From contig JAKVCA010000025.1 of NCBI GenBank assembly GCA_022448315.1, positions 1 to 64,000 of the forward strand: a stretch of DNA of 64,000 nt. Direction: 5' to 3'. The translations under genes were made by a program, and so were the position numbers. This DNA is from Pirellulaceae bacterium. GTDB lineage: Bacteria > Planctomycetota > Planctomycetia > Pirellulales > Pirellulaceae. The notes under the pieces are model-generated. The model was not told where the DNA came from. It did no database searches and was given only the letters and a program-made list of their open reading frames with translations. Positions 37,660-46,998 of this stretch are shown here, in pieces. Every line of letters starts with the position of its first letter. The first letter of the stretch is position 1.

Positions 37660-40130
37660 AGCGAGTCCATTGGCTGGGGTTGCTCGTTCTAATCTGCGGG
37701 CCTGTCTCAGCAGAAAACCCACGGGACGTTCTCGGGCCCGATGAATCCTCGGAAACGAACACACTGAATGAATCCATGCGTGTCTTCTTTCAGGACACCT
37801 GCATGGATTGTCATGATGGGGGTACCGAAACGCGACTTAACCTCAGCCAATTGGGTGACGATCTCCAACAATCGTCGAACTTTCGAACCTGGTTGATGAT
37901 ATTCGATCGGATCGATCGTCGGGAAATGCCCCCGAGTGACGCGCACCAACCCTCGGACGCAGCCCGCAATGCAGCGTTGAAAACGCTGCGAACAGAATTG
38001 ACGAGTGCAAATCGACGTCTCCACGAAACTTCAGGTCGAGTGGCCACCCGACGGCTGAGTCGGCAGGAATACGAGTACACGTTACATGACCTTCTCGGGA
38101 TTGGGGGGGACGTCGCTCGTCATTTGCCTCCCGAGAATGCGTCGGGGTCTTTCGACGTGGTTGCCTCCACGCAGAAGACTTCAAGCGTGCACGTTCAGAG
38201 TTTGCTGACGGCCGCAGATCTGGCCTTGGATGAAGCGATTCAGCTTGGACCGCCCCCAGAGATGAGACCGCGCGAAATTGACTACTTCAACTCACCCTAC
38301 ATCCAGATGTGGGTAGACCGTCCTGTACGTCGAGGTGGAGGGACCATCTTCAAAACCAGCGAAGATGTGGTCACCTTCCGAGGCGCCAATTATGTCTTTC
38401 GCTCTGATGCCAGCGGTTTCCGTCCCCCCGTGGATGGAAGGTACAGGGTCACGGTGAAAGCGGCTGCCCACCAGCCTCGATCTTCGATCACGGTAAGCCT
38501 GAAACGCCAGAATGACCAGCAAGGCGAAAGCGAGCTTTTTGCCGCGTGGGACCTGACAGGTTCTGAGTTTCGCGAAGTGGAGACCGTAAAGTACCTGCGA
38601 ACCGATGATGTGATCTATGTCAGTGCGGATGAACTCGATCCAGCGCCGGACGGGAGTATCATCTATAGCAGCCAACCCGCACGTGACTACAAGGGTGAAG
38701 GGGTAAAGATTCGTCGAGTCGAGGTCGAAGGCCCCTTGGAAACGATGTGGCCGCCAGAACGCACTCAGCGATTATTCCCGGGAATCGAGTGGAAGTATCG
38801 CAGGGGACTCTCTCCGAATCGAAGAGCCTATGAGCCGGTCTTCACACGATCGCCGCTTGAGCACGCGCGAGAAATCATCGAAGCCCTCGCCACCAAGGCC
38901 TTTCGCCGTGAAGTCAGCGAAGACGAAATTGAGTATCTGGTCGCGCTCGCCAAGCCACGTCTGGACGACGGCGAAAATTTTATCGACGCCATGAGAACAC
39001 CGCTGCGGGCCATCCTTGTCTCACCCGAGTTACTTTTCATGACGGGCCCTCCTGGTCCACTCGATGATGTCGCCCTTGCAAGTCGCCTTTCATATTTTCT
39101 ATGGCGCAGTGTCCCCGATGAAGAACTGACCGACGTGGCAAAGTCCAATCAGCTTTCTGTAACCGGAACACTTTCCGAGCAGGTCAACCGCATGCTGGAT
39201 GACCCGAAAAGCGAACGATTCCTGAACGATTGGATTGATCAGTGGCTTGAACTTGACCAAATTGATGCCACCACGCCGGATGCTTATCTCTACCCTGAGT
39301 ACGATGATGTTCTACGTCGCGCCATGCTGGCAGAAACACGTGAACTCTTCATGCATCTGGTAAAAGAAAATCTCAGCGTGACCCACCTGATCGATTCGGA
39401 CTTTACATTCTTGAACCGTCGTCTGGCCGAACATTATGGAATCGAAGGCGTTGAGGGAGAGCGGATGCGGAAAGTCGAACTCGACCCGACGAGCGTTCGC
39501 GGAGGACTATTGTCTCACGCATCCATTGCCAAAATCACGGCGAATGGAACCGTCACAACGCCTGTGAGACGTGGCAACTTTGTGCTGACCAATTTACTCG
39601 GCCTGCCACCCAACTCACCCCCGCCCGGCATTGGCTCGATCGAACCGGATACCCGGGGCGCAACGACGATACGAGAAGTCCTCGCCAAGCATCAGTCCAA
39701 TCCAACTTGCGCGTCATGTCACCGTCAGATCGATCCGCCCGGCTTCGCGCTCGAATGCTTTGACCCGGTGGGTAATCATCGAACGCGTTATCGGAATAGC
39801 AAAGGCGTTACACGGGAAATCAATGCTGGGCTTCGATTTTTGCATCGCGATTATGACCTTGGACTCCCGGTCGATGCATCAGGAGCGACCGCGAGCGGCT
39901 TTGAATTCGACGACATTCGAGACTACAAAAAACACCTCAAGCGAACTTCAGCAAAGCAGGTTGCCCGTCATGTCGTCTCCCTCCTTCTTACTTTCGCGAC
40001 CGGGGGTGAGATTGAGTTCGTGGATCGCCAGGAGGTTGAGCGAATCTTGGCGGAGACCGAAGAAGAAGGATATCCGCTCCGTCGTCTGATCCACCAAGTC
40101 GCGACCAGTCAAACTTTCAGGAATCGATAA
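37656..40130 (+). CDS. DUF1592-family cytochrome-like protein
   Basis: An 824-aa protein starting at GTG 37656, which overlaps the previous stop (GTGA), with GGAGG 9 bases upstream. The signal peptide is followed by haem motif CMDCHDGG (Cys49), then DUF1587 (RRLSRQEYEYTLHDLLGIGG), an inserted beta-rich domain of ~200 residues not seen in the DUF1592 protein at 10600, DUF1595 (ALATKAFRREVSEDEIEYLV), DUF1592 (ALASRLSYFLWRSVPDEELT), DUF1588 (CASCHRQIDPPGFALECFDP) and DUF1585 at the C-terminus. Function unknown; export and haem are inferred. The insert suggests a distinct ligand or partner from that of its paralogue. Confidence 0.9.
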   Translation: MKRVHWLGLLVLICGPVSAENPRDVLGPDESSETNTLNESMRVFFQDTCMDCHDGGTETRLNLSQLGDDLQQSSNFRTWLMIFDRIDRREMPPSDAHQPSDAARNAALKTLRTELTSANRRLHETSGRVATRRLSRQEYEYTLHDLLGIGGDVARHLPPENASGSFDVVASTQKTSSVHVQSLLTAADLALDEAIQLGPPPEMRPREIDYFNSPYIQMWVDRPVRRGGGTIFKTSEDVVTFRGANYVFRSDASGFRPPVDGRYRVTVKAAAHQPRSSITVSLKRQNDQQGESELFAAWDLTGSEFREVETVKYLRTDDVIYVSADELDPAPDGSIIYSSQPARDYKGEGVKIRRVEVEGPLETMWPPERTQRLFPGIEWKYRRGLSPNRRAYEPVFTRSPLEHAREIIEALATKAFRREVSEDEIEYLVALAKPRLDDGENFIDAMRTPLRAILVSPELLFMTGPPGPLDDVALASRLSYFLWRSVPDEELTDVAKSNQLSVTGTLSEQVNRMLDDPKSERFLNDWIDQWLELDQIDATTPDAYLYPEYDDVLRRAMLAETRELFMHLVKENLSVTHLIDSDFTFLNRRLAEHYGIEGVEGERMRKVELDPTSVRGGLLSHASIAKITANGTVTTPVRRGNFVLTNLLGLPPNSPPPGIGSIEPDTRGATTIREVLAKHQSNPTCASCHRQIDPPGFALECFDPVGNHRTRYRNSKGVTREINAGLRFLHRDYDLGLPVDASGATASGFEFDDIRDYKKHLKRTSAKQVARHVVSLLLTFATGGEIEFVDRQEVERILAETEEEGYPLRRLIHQVATSQTFRNR

Positions 40131-41389
40131 TGCACCGCCCGATATCTCGACGAACCGCACTGAAGGCTTCTGGAGTCACGCTGGCTCTCCCACTGCTCGA
40201 GACGATGAGTCACGCGATTGGGAAAGAAGCTGCCTTACCTCCCAAACGCATGGTCCTGATCTGCACGACCTTGGGACTCTATCCGCCGTCCTGGTTTCCA
40301 AAGGGAAATGGATCGGATTACGAAACGACCGAATACCTCGAGATTTTGAAACAACACCGCGACGACTCGACAATCTTCTCCGGCCTGTCACATCCAGACC
40401 AAAATGGCAAGCAACCCCACGACACGGAAATCACATGGCTGACCGCTGCAAGAAACCCGGGACTTGGTGGATTCAAGAATACCATTTCAGTCGACCAGGT
40501 CGCCGCGAAGAAGCTGGGTTATGAAACTCGGTACCCATCGATTGTCCTCAGCACTCATACCCGAAAAAGTCAGTCCTACACGGATACGGGAGTGATGATC
40601 CCCGCGGACGATCGTCCTTCGTCAGTTTTTTCCAAACTGTTCCTTGAAGGGAGTCCGATGCAGATTCGACGTCAACGTCAGCAACTCAAAGAAGGTCGGA
40701 GTATTCTGGATAGCGTTCTGGAACAGACGCGATCTTTGGAACAGAAAGGGAGCCAGCGGGACCGCAACCAACTGGAAGAATACTTTGGGGCAATCCGAAA
40801 AGCTGAAAAGGAATTGCTGGAGGCCGAATCGTGGTTGGATCGCCCCAAACCCACAGTGGACCAACCGCCGCCTCAAGACGTTGCCGATTCATCGGATATC
40901 ATTGGCCGCACGCAAGCCATGTTCAATCTCATTCCTCTCATCCTTCAAACCGACTCGACCCGCGTTTTGACGATGCTGATTCAGGATCATCTGGTGGTAC
41001 CAAAGATCGAGGGGGTCTCCGCAGAACACCACAATTTATCGCACCACGGGCAGGATCCGTCGAAAATCAAACAACTGAAAACCATCGAATCCAGACTCCT
41101 CCAATGTCACGCAGACTTCCTCACCGAGATGACAAAGGTCAAGGAAGGAGAGCGGCGGCTCCTGGATCAGACGTCGGTCCTATTGGGAAGCAATCTGGGG
41201 AATGCCAACGCGCATGATCCTCGAAATCTTCCTATTCTGCTCACAGGGGGCGGTTACGCCCACGGTCGTCACGTCGCTTTCGATCGTCGTGACAACACCC
41301 CACTCTGCAATCTGTTTGTTAACCTGCTTAACCGCATGGATGTGGAAACCGATTCTTTTGGCACCAGTACCGGTACGCTCGACTGGTAA
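40130..41389 (+). CDS. DUF1552 protein with Tat-type signal
   Basis: A 419-aa DUF1552 protein whose ATG shares a base with the previous stop (TAATG), so translation is coupled. The N-terminus PISRRTALKASGVTLALPLL is twin-arginine-like. Landmarks are LICTTLGLYPPSWFP, EYFGAIRKAEKELLE, LQTDSTRVLTMLIQDH, EHHNLSHHGQDPSK, GSNLGNANAHDPRNLPILLT and the tail FGTSTGTLDW. It is close to the DUF1552 gene at 43116 and to the remnant at 48624, which suggests local duplication. Biochemical role unknown. Confidence 0.92.
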   Translation: MHRPISRRTALKASGVTLALPLLETMSHAIGKEAALPPKRMVLICTTLGLYPPSWFPKGNGSDYETTEYLEILKQHRDDSTIFSGLSHPDQNGKQPHDTEITWLTAARNPGLGGFKNTISVDQVAAKKLGYETRYPSIVLSTHTRKSQSYTDTGVMIPADDRPSSVFSKLFLEGSPMQIRRQRQQLKEGRSILDSVLEQTRSLEQKGSQRDRNQLEEYFGAIRKAEKELLEAESWLDRPKPTVDQPPPQDVADSSDIIGRTQAMFNLIPLILQTDSTRVLTMLIQDHLVVPKIEGVSAEHHNLSHHGQDPSKIKQLKTIESRLLQCHADFLTEMTKVKEGERRLLDQTSVLLGSNLGNANAHDPRNLPILLTGGGYAHGRHVAFDRRDNTPLCNLFVNLLNRMDVETDSFGTSTGTLDW

Positions 41390-41445
41390 CCCCAAGCGTT
41401 CTCTGGTGTTCGACACCTCACCTTTTAGGAAGAAATGATTTCAGA

Positions 41446-42789
41446 ATGTTGAGAATCAATCCCGTCATCACTTCGACTTGCCTGGCATTCATTCTGGCAT
41501 CAATCGGCGCCGTTCGTGGACAGGGAGTCGAAGACTTTGCAGGCCAGTGGCACCAATGGCGCGGTCCCGAAGCCAATGGCGTTTCAAAGACAGCGAAACC
41601 ACCCATTGAATGGAGCGACACCAAAAATATCCGCTGGAAGGTGGCGATTGAGGGGCAGGGGAATTCAACGCCGATCGTCTGGAAGGATCAGGTTTTTGTG
41701 CTTACCGCCATCAATACGGGAGAGGTCGATCCCAACTTGCCAAAACCAGAGGACCAGCCCAAGCGGGTTTTCGGGATCACCTACCCGAACACCACGTATC
41801 AAATGGCGGTCATCAGCCTCGACCGAGAGACAGGGAAAGAAAACTGGCGTCGTATCGCGACAGAACGCATCCCCCACGAAGGGCATCACGGGGATGCCGA
41901 CTTTGCCTCTGCGTCTCCGATGACGGACGGAGAACGTCTCTATTGCTGGTTCGGCTCCCAAGGCCTGTACTGCTATGACTTGAAGGGACAAAAACTGTGG
42001 GAACGAGATCTTGGCCGGGCCCGAGTGGGCGCAAGTCTGGGTGAAGGCTGTTCACCCGTCGTTTTCAAGGACCGGTTGGCCATCGTCCGTGATCATGCAG
42101 GACAGTCCACCATCGAAGTCCTTGATGCCAAGAGTGGCGAAACGGTGTGGAAAAAGAAACGTGACGAACCCAACGCTTGGGCAACTCCGCGGATCATCGA
42201 ACATCGCGGTCAAGTTCAGGTGATTACTGCCGCCTCGAACAAGATTCGGAGCTACGATCTTGAGAACGGCGACATCTTATGGGAGTGCAGTGGACTTACC
42301 GGCAACGTGACTCCCTGTCCGGTCGTTGAGGGGGATGTGGTGTACTGCATGAGCGGGTACGAAGGCCATGCACTGCTCGCCCTGCCTATTGATCAGAAGG
42401 GAGACCTGTCCGACTCGGATAAAATCCTCTGGTCGTTGGATCGCGGGACACCTTACGTTGCTTCACCGCTCCTTTATGAGGGCGTCCTCTACTTCAATCA
42501 ATCCAACAATGCCATCCTCTCCGGGGTCGATACGAAAACAGGTGAGATGCTTCTGAAACGGACTCGATTGCCCGACCTGGCGAACGTTTATGCCTCACCC
42601 GTCGGTGCGGCAGATCGCATCTACATTACGGGACGAGATGGCACGACTCTCGTGATCAAACGTTCTGCCGAATTGCAGATTTTGGCCACCAATCGGCTTG
42701 GGGACACGATCAACGCATCACCCGCATTGGCGGGGGACCAGTTGTTTCTCAGGGGCCGCCAGTTTCTTTACTGCATTCAACAACAATGA
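41446..42789 (+). CDS. Exported PQQ-like beta-propeller
   Basis: A 447-aa protein with a signal peptide (to about residue 25) followed by WHQWRGPEANGVSKT and seven PQQ-like blades (GNSTPIVWKDQVFVLTAI, GASLGEGCSPVVFKDRLAIV, SYDLENGDILWECSGLTGN, TPYVASPLLYEGVLYFNQ). No CxxCH and no PQQ-dehydrogenase active site, so it is probably a binding scaffold rather than a dehydrogenase. It lies 56 bases after the DUF1552 gene. A purine-rich AGGAAGAA lies about 15 bases before the start, rather far, with a five-codon mini-ORF (41435-41452) between them overlapping the start. Confidence 0.88.
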   Translation: MLRINPVITSTCLAFILASIGAVRGQGVEDFAGQWHQWRGPEANGVSKTAKPPIEWSDTKNIRWKVAIEGQGNSTPIVWKDQVFVLTAINTGEVDPNLPKPEDQPKRVFGITYPNTTYQMAVISLDRETGKENWRRIATERIPHEGHHGDADFASASPMTDGERLYCWFGSQGLYCYDLKGQKLWERDLGRARVGASLGEGCSPVVFKDRLAIVRDHAGQSTIEVLDAKSGETVWKKKRDEPNAWATPRIIEHRGQVQVITAASNKIRSYDLENGDILWECSGLTGNVTPCPVVEGDVVYCMSGYEGHALLALPIDQKGDLSDSDKILWSLDRGTPYVASPLLYEGVLYFNQSNNAILSGVDTKTGEMLLKRTRLPDLANVYASPVGAADRIYITGRDGTTLVIKRSAELQILATNRLGDTINASPALAGDQLFLRGRQFLYCIQQQ

Positions 42790-43115
42790 TTGGCTGACCT
42801 CGACGACCTTTCCTTATCGTTTAAGCAGACCACCCGTCCATGTTTCACTCCAGAGTGCTGTGCGAGGCAAGCTTGCCGATCAGCAAGGCGACTGCGATTG
42901 ACGGTAGGCCAGTATGAATGCCTTGCGGCAAATTCGTTGTTCACTCGATCGGCTGGCACTAGGAGAAAAATCTTGCTGGTAACCATCGCGGTTTCGAGCG
43001 TTTAGAAACGCGGACAAATATTTCCGCGGTCGGTCGCGTTTGGTAAACTGGGGAAATACGCTGAGCGGCCCTCCCTGAATCACCCTCCAATCATCTTTCT
43101 TCCCGGGGACAACCC
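42790..43115. other. Intergenic region before the second DUF1552 gene
   Basis: About 325 bases. An imperfect hairpin GCGTTTAGAAACGC lies near 42998-43011. GGGG eight bases before the ATG at 43116 can serve as ribosome binding site. The short frames across it have no support. It separates the preceding operon from the DUF1552/DUF1592/sulfatase group and probably contains that group's promoter. Confidence 0.4.
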
Positions 43116-44375
43116 ATGCCGAAGTTCCATGCAAGACGGCGATTCATCCAAGGCGCGGGTGTGACCCTGGCGATTCCACAGTTCGAGTCGCTACTGTCAA
43201 AGAGCGACGCGGCGGAGGCGACTAGCCAACCGATCAAGCGATTGATTTGCTTGACGAACAATTACGGGGTTTACCAGAAGGCTTTTTTCCCAACGGAATC
43301 CGGCCCCGATTATACGATTCCCCCTACGCTTCAACCGTTGGCGAAGCACCGCCACGACTTCACTGTATTCTCGAACCTGGATCATGGGCTGACCGGCGGA
43401 CATGCTTGCGTACCCACCTTTCTCAATGGGATCCGGCCTGATATGGCAGCCGGGTTTCCCGAGGGCAATATCAGTGTGGATCAGAAAGCTGCCGAATTTG
43501 TAGGCACCGCAACTCGGTACAGCTCCATGACGCTCAAGGTCAAAGAAAACAATCAAGTCAGTTTCACTCGGACGGGCGTTCAGGTCCCCGCAGTGGACGT
43601 GACGGGCATGTATCGCAAATTGTTTCTCGAAGATTCAGCCGAGGCCAAACAACAGGAGAGGCTGCGGCTTAAGCGTCACCGAAGTATTCTCGACACCGTG
43701 AGAGAGCGTGCAGGTGCTGTCGGGCAGGAACTGGGACGGCAGGATCAGATCAAGTTTTCCGAATACCTCGATTCGGTTCGCTCTCTCGAGAAAAAAATCA
43801 CCCAGCAACAACCTTGGATCGATCGCCCAAAACCAAAAACCGACCTCTCCGAGCCGCGACCGGCCCGCCAGTCACCGGATGAAATGAAAATCATGATGGA
43901 ATTGATCGCCGCGGCGATTGAGACCGATTCCACCCGCATTGTCACCCTCGCGACGGGCTTCGCAAATGGCGATTTTGGACTGCAGGGCGGTTATCACGGG
44001 TTCTCCCACCATGGCGAGGTCGCCGAAAAAACCGAGGCGCTGATGCAGATCGAACGAAACCAGATCGCACAGATGTCCTATTTGATCGACCTACTTAAAT
44101 CGAAGGACGATCCCTTGAACGGTGGCTCACTTTTTGACCACACCATGATTCTGTTCGGGTGCGGAATGGCCACCGGCACACACTCCTGCAAAAACATGCC
44201 ACTCGTTCTTGCGGGCGGTGGCTTCGATTTGGGTGAACACCGGGTGATGCCGGCTGCCCCTCACCAACGAGTGAAAGCTTGCAACCTGCTTTTATCGATC
44301 CTGCAAAACTTTGGCCTCGAAGTGGACCGTTTCGGGACAAGTACCGGAACGCTGACCGGCCTCAATTGGAGCTGA
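43116..44375 (+). CDS. DUF1552 protein with twin-arginine-like N-terminus
   Basis: A 419-aa DUF1552 protein. The N-terminus HARRRFIQGAGVTLAIPQFE has the Tat-like pattern. Motifs parallel those of the protein at 40130: LTNNYGVYQKAFFPTE, EYLDSVRSLEKKI, ETDSTRIVTLATGF, GGYHGFSHHGE, DHTMILFGCGMATGTHSCKN, LAGGGFDLGEHR and tail FGTSTGTLTGLNWS. Here DUF1552 precedes its DUF1592 partner (two bases apart), the reverse of the order at 10.6 and 37.7 kb. Function unknown. Confidence 0.92.
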   Translation: MPKFHARRRFIQGAGVTLAIPQFESLLSKSDAAEATSQPIKRLICLTNNYGVYQKAFFPTESGPDYTIPPTLQPLAKHRHDFTVFSNLDHGLTGGHACVPTFLNGIRPDMAAGFPEGNISVDQKAAEFVGTATRYSSMTLKVKENNQVSFTRTGVQVPAVDVTGMYRKLFLEDSAEAKQQERLRLKRHRSILDTVRERAGAVGQELGRQDQIKFSEYLDSVRSLEKKITQQQPWIDRPKPKTDLSEPRPARQSPDEMKIMMELIAAAIETDSTRIVTLATGFANGDFGLQGGYHGFSHHGEVAEKTEALMQIERNQIAQMSYLIDLLKSKDDPLNGGSLFDHTMILFGCGMATGTHSCKNMPLVLAGGGFDLGEHRVMPAAPHQRVKACNLLLSILQNFGLEVDRFGTSTGTLTGLNWS

Positions 44376-44377
44376 AC

Positions 44378-46951
44378 ATGGTCCTTCAGACTCCCCTGCG
44401 ACCCCCAAGGATCCTGGTCTTTTTCAGCTTACTCACCGTGGCTTTCTCCCTATCGCTGCATGGTTCTGAGCTTGAGGCGGTCAAGCCATTTCTGCAGCAA
44501 CACTGCCTCCGCTGCCATGGCGCCGAAGTCCAAAAAGGGGATCTTCGATTCGACCGACTCAACCATGAGTTGAAAGACATTGAATCCATCGAAGCCTGGC
44601 AGGGAATTCTTGATCAACTCAACAGGGGCGAAATGCCGCCTCCGGAGGAATTGCAACCAGAAGAGATCGAAGCACGTGCCGTAATCCAGACACTGACCGA
44701 AGCCCTCCAAGAGGCCTATGCCGCTCGTCGAAGCACGGGTGGGCGAGCCGTGATTCGACGGCTCAACAAATTCGAACTTCGCAACACCCTCCGTGACCTC
44801 TTTTACATCAACCATCCGGATTTTGCCCCCGACGTCGTCTCCGGACTCTACGATTTCAACGGGAATGGAATCACGGCACAGAAAACGATTGAACCGACCC
44901 GCAGCTTTCAAGACGACGAAGAGGCGGAGGGTTTCGACAACATTGGTCAAAAACTCGTCATGTCAGACTTTCTTTTGCGCATGATTCTTGGGGCCGCAGA
45001 AGAGACGATTGAATTGGCCACATTCGAGGGTCCAGAAAGACCCTTCGCAGCAGAAACTTTTTCGTCGCCAATATGCACGAAAGCCCTTTTCGGAGACAGC
45101 CTGGGGAAACACCATCGAAGCACCGGCGCTCCGTATGATGAAGTCTTCCAGAGGTGGGATCGTTACAACCGCATCGGGCCGGACAAATATCATGGCGGGA
45201 TTCATCGACCCGCAAGATACCGCATTACGATCGAAGTTTCGGCACACAATCCGCCGGCCGGAGCTTGGGGGGAGTGGTCCGTTCGCGAAGGTCACTTGAT
45301 TCACCAGGGACGTACCCATCTCGATGAACCTTTCGAGATCGGGCTCTACCTGGAAAGGTACGAACACCAGCGGGGTGAACGAAAACACAGAATCCAGAAA
45401 TGGACGCTACCCGGTGATGGAAAGGTTCGGACATTTTCATCCGAAACTTGGATCGATGATCCTTGGTCTGCATGGATCGGCTGGGAGAATGGTCCCTGGA
45501 TCCAGCATAACGCGTTCCACGTTCTGCTTGAGCAGTGGTATCCAGAGGAATACGCGAAGATCGACCGCAAACAAAAGGATTTCAAAAAGCAGGTCGCCGA
45601 GAAACTTTTTGCGAACGGTTATCTTGGCCCAACCCTCAGAGTGCACACGTTCAAGATCGAACCCATTCAGAATGAATGGCCTCCGCAGAGTCATACGGCC
45701 TTGTACGGGACCGGCTCGATTGACCAACTGAATCTTAAGACCCATTTTCAGCGGTTTGCGGAGAGGGCTTACCGCCGCCCTGTAGACGAAGAGGAAATCG
45801 AACCTTACATCGAGTTGGTTGCGCGGCTGGAATCGGAGGACAACTCTCGCATGGAATCGGTGAAAGCCGCGTATTCAGCGATGCTCTGTTCGCCCGACTT
45901 TCTTTTCATTCGACAACCATCTGAAACTCTGAACGATTACGAACTCGCATCGCGATTGAGTTACTTTCTCTGGTCCTCCATGCCCGACGAAACACTTTTT
46001 CGCCTCGCCCGAGACAAAAAACTGAGTCAAGGTGATGAACTCGCTCGGCAGGTCGAACGCATGCTGCAAGATCCGAAAGCAGGGGCGTTTACCAGGCATT
46101 TCCCTGAACGCTGGTTGAAACTCTATCAACTCGGCAGCATGGAGCCCGATCGCAAAGGACCTTACGGTTCCTATTTTCGTGTGAAGGACGATTTGATCCC
46201 ACAAGTCGAAGCCTTCTTCAGTGACATGCTGGAGAACAACCTCGCGATCCGAAACGTGATTGATTCCGATTATACGTTCCTGAACAATCGACTTGGCGAA
46301 CTGATTTATCGGCAAGAAGTAGTCGGTGAGCATTTGAAGAAAGTGGCGTTGGAAGACGGCCGCCGCGGTGGGCTTCTGACCATGCCGGCAGTCATGACGG
46401 TAACGGCCAATGGTGTAGATACATCGCCGATCGTTCGAGGTGTTTATGTTCTCGAGAACATTCTCGGGACGCCGCCACCTCCACCTCCACCTGATGTGGA
46501 ACCGCTATCGCCTGACTTGAGAGGACTGTCGACACTCAAAGAACAGTTGGCTGGTCATCGCAATCAGGCCGCATGTAAGAGCTGCCATCAAAGGATTGAT
46601 CCCTATGGGTTTGCGATGGAGAATTTCGATCCCATCGGCCGATGGCGTGACCAATATCCGAAACCTGACAAAAATGCGAAACAAGGCATGGCGATCGATA
46701 CGACCGCAACTTTGCCAGATGGCGCCGAGATCGCCAACTTGACCGAGCTTAAATCCCGATTACTGGATCGCGAAACCGAAGTCGTTCGTTGCCTGGTTGA
46801 AAAGATGGCAACCTATGCAACGGGCCGTCTGATCGAGGTGGGTGACCGAGAAGAAATCGACCACATCGTTTCCGAACTGGACGCCCGCGGAAATGGTCTC
46901 CGGGATCTGGTTCATCTCATTGTCGATAGCGACCTGTTCCAATCCAATTGA
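44378..46951 (+). CDS. DUF1592-family cytochrome-like protein
   Basis: An 857-aa exported protein. The frame extends back into the previous gene (44279), but ATG 44378 has GGAG 6 bases upstream and starts a clear signal peptide, so it is the real start. Order: haem motif CLRCHGAEVQKG (Cys43), DUF1587 (RRLNKFELRNTLRDLFYIN), a large insert with beta-rich character (about residues 150-460), DUF1595 (AYRRPVDEEEIEPYIELV), DUF1592 (YELASRLSYFLWSSMPDETL), DUF1588 (CKSCHQRIDPYGFAMENFDP) and DUF1585. Only two bases separate it from DUF1552 upstream. Biochemical role unknown. Confidence 0.92.
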   Translation: MVLQTPLRPPRILVFFSLLTVAFSLSLHGSELEAVKPFLQQHCLRCHGAEVQKGDLRFDRLNHELKDIESIEAWQGILDQLNRGEMPPPEELQPEEIEARAVIQTLTEALQEAYAARRSTGGRAVIRRLNKFELRNTLRDLFYINHPDFAPDVVSGLYDFNGNGITAQKTIEPTRSFQDDEEAEGFDNIGQKLVMSDFLLRMILGAAEETIELATFEGPERPFAAETFSSPICTKALFGDSLGKHHRSTGAPYDEVFQRWDRYNRIGPDKYHGGIHRPARYRITIEVSAHNPPAGAWGEWSVREGHLIHQGRTHLDEPFEIGLYLERYEHQRGERKHRIQKWTLPGDGKVRTFSSETWIDDPWSAWIGWENGPWIQHNAFHVLLEQWYPEEYAKIDRKQKDFKKQVAEKLFANGYLGPTLRVHTFKIEPIQNEWPPQSHTALYGTGSIDQLNLKTHFQRFAERAYRRPVDEEEIEPYIELVARLESEDNSRMESVKAAYSAMLCSPDFLFIRQPSETLNDYELASRLSYFLWSSMPDETLFRLARDKKLSQGDELARQVERMLQDPKAGAFTRHFPERWLKLYQLGSMEPDRKGPYGSYFRVKDDLIPQVEAFFSDMLENNLAIRNVIDSDYTFLNNRLGELIYRQEVVGEHLKKVALEDGRRGGLLTMPAVMTVTANGVDTSPIVRGVYVLENILGTPPPPPPPDVEPLSPDLRGLSTLKEQLAGHRNQAACKSCHQRIDPYGFAMENFDPIGRWRDQYPKPDKNAKQGMAIDTTATLPDGAEIANLTELKSRLLDRETEVVRCLVEKMATYATGRLIEVGDREEIDHIVSELDARGNGLRDLVHLIVDSDLFQSN

Positions 46952-46998
46952 GTGCAGCAATTCTGCCTGAGTCGCGGCACTTTCTCGGGACCCTGCTC

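Noticed and set aside
41435-41452. Five-codon mini-ORF overlapping the PQQ propeller start
   Set aside because: Has a purine-rich stretch upstream and overlaps the ATG, but so short a frame is likely chance; noted only as a possible leader.
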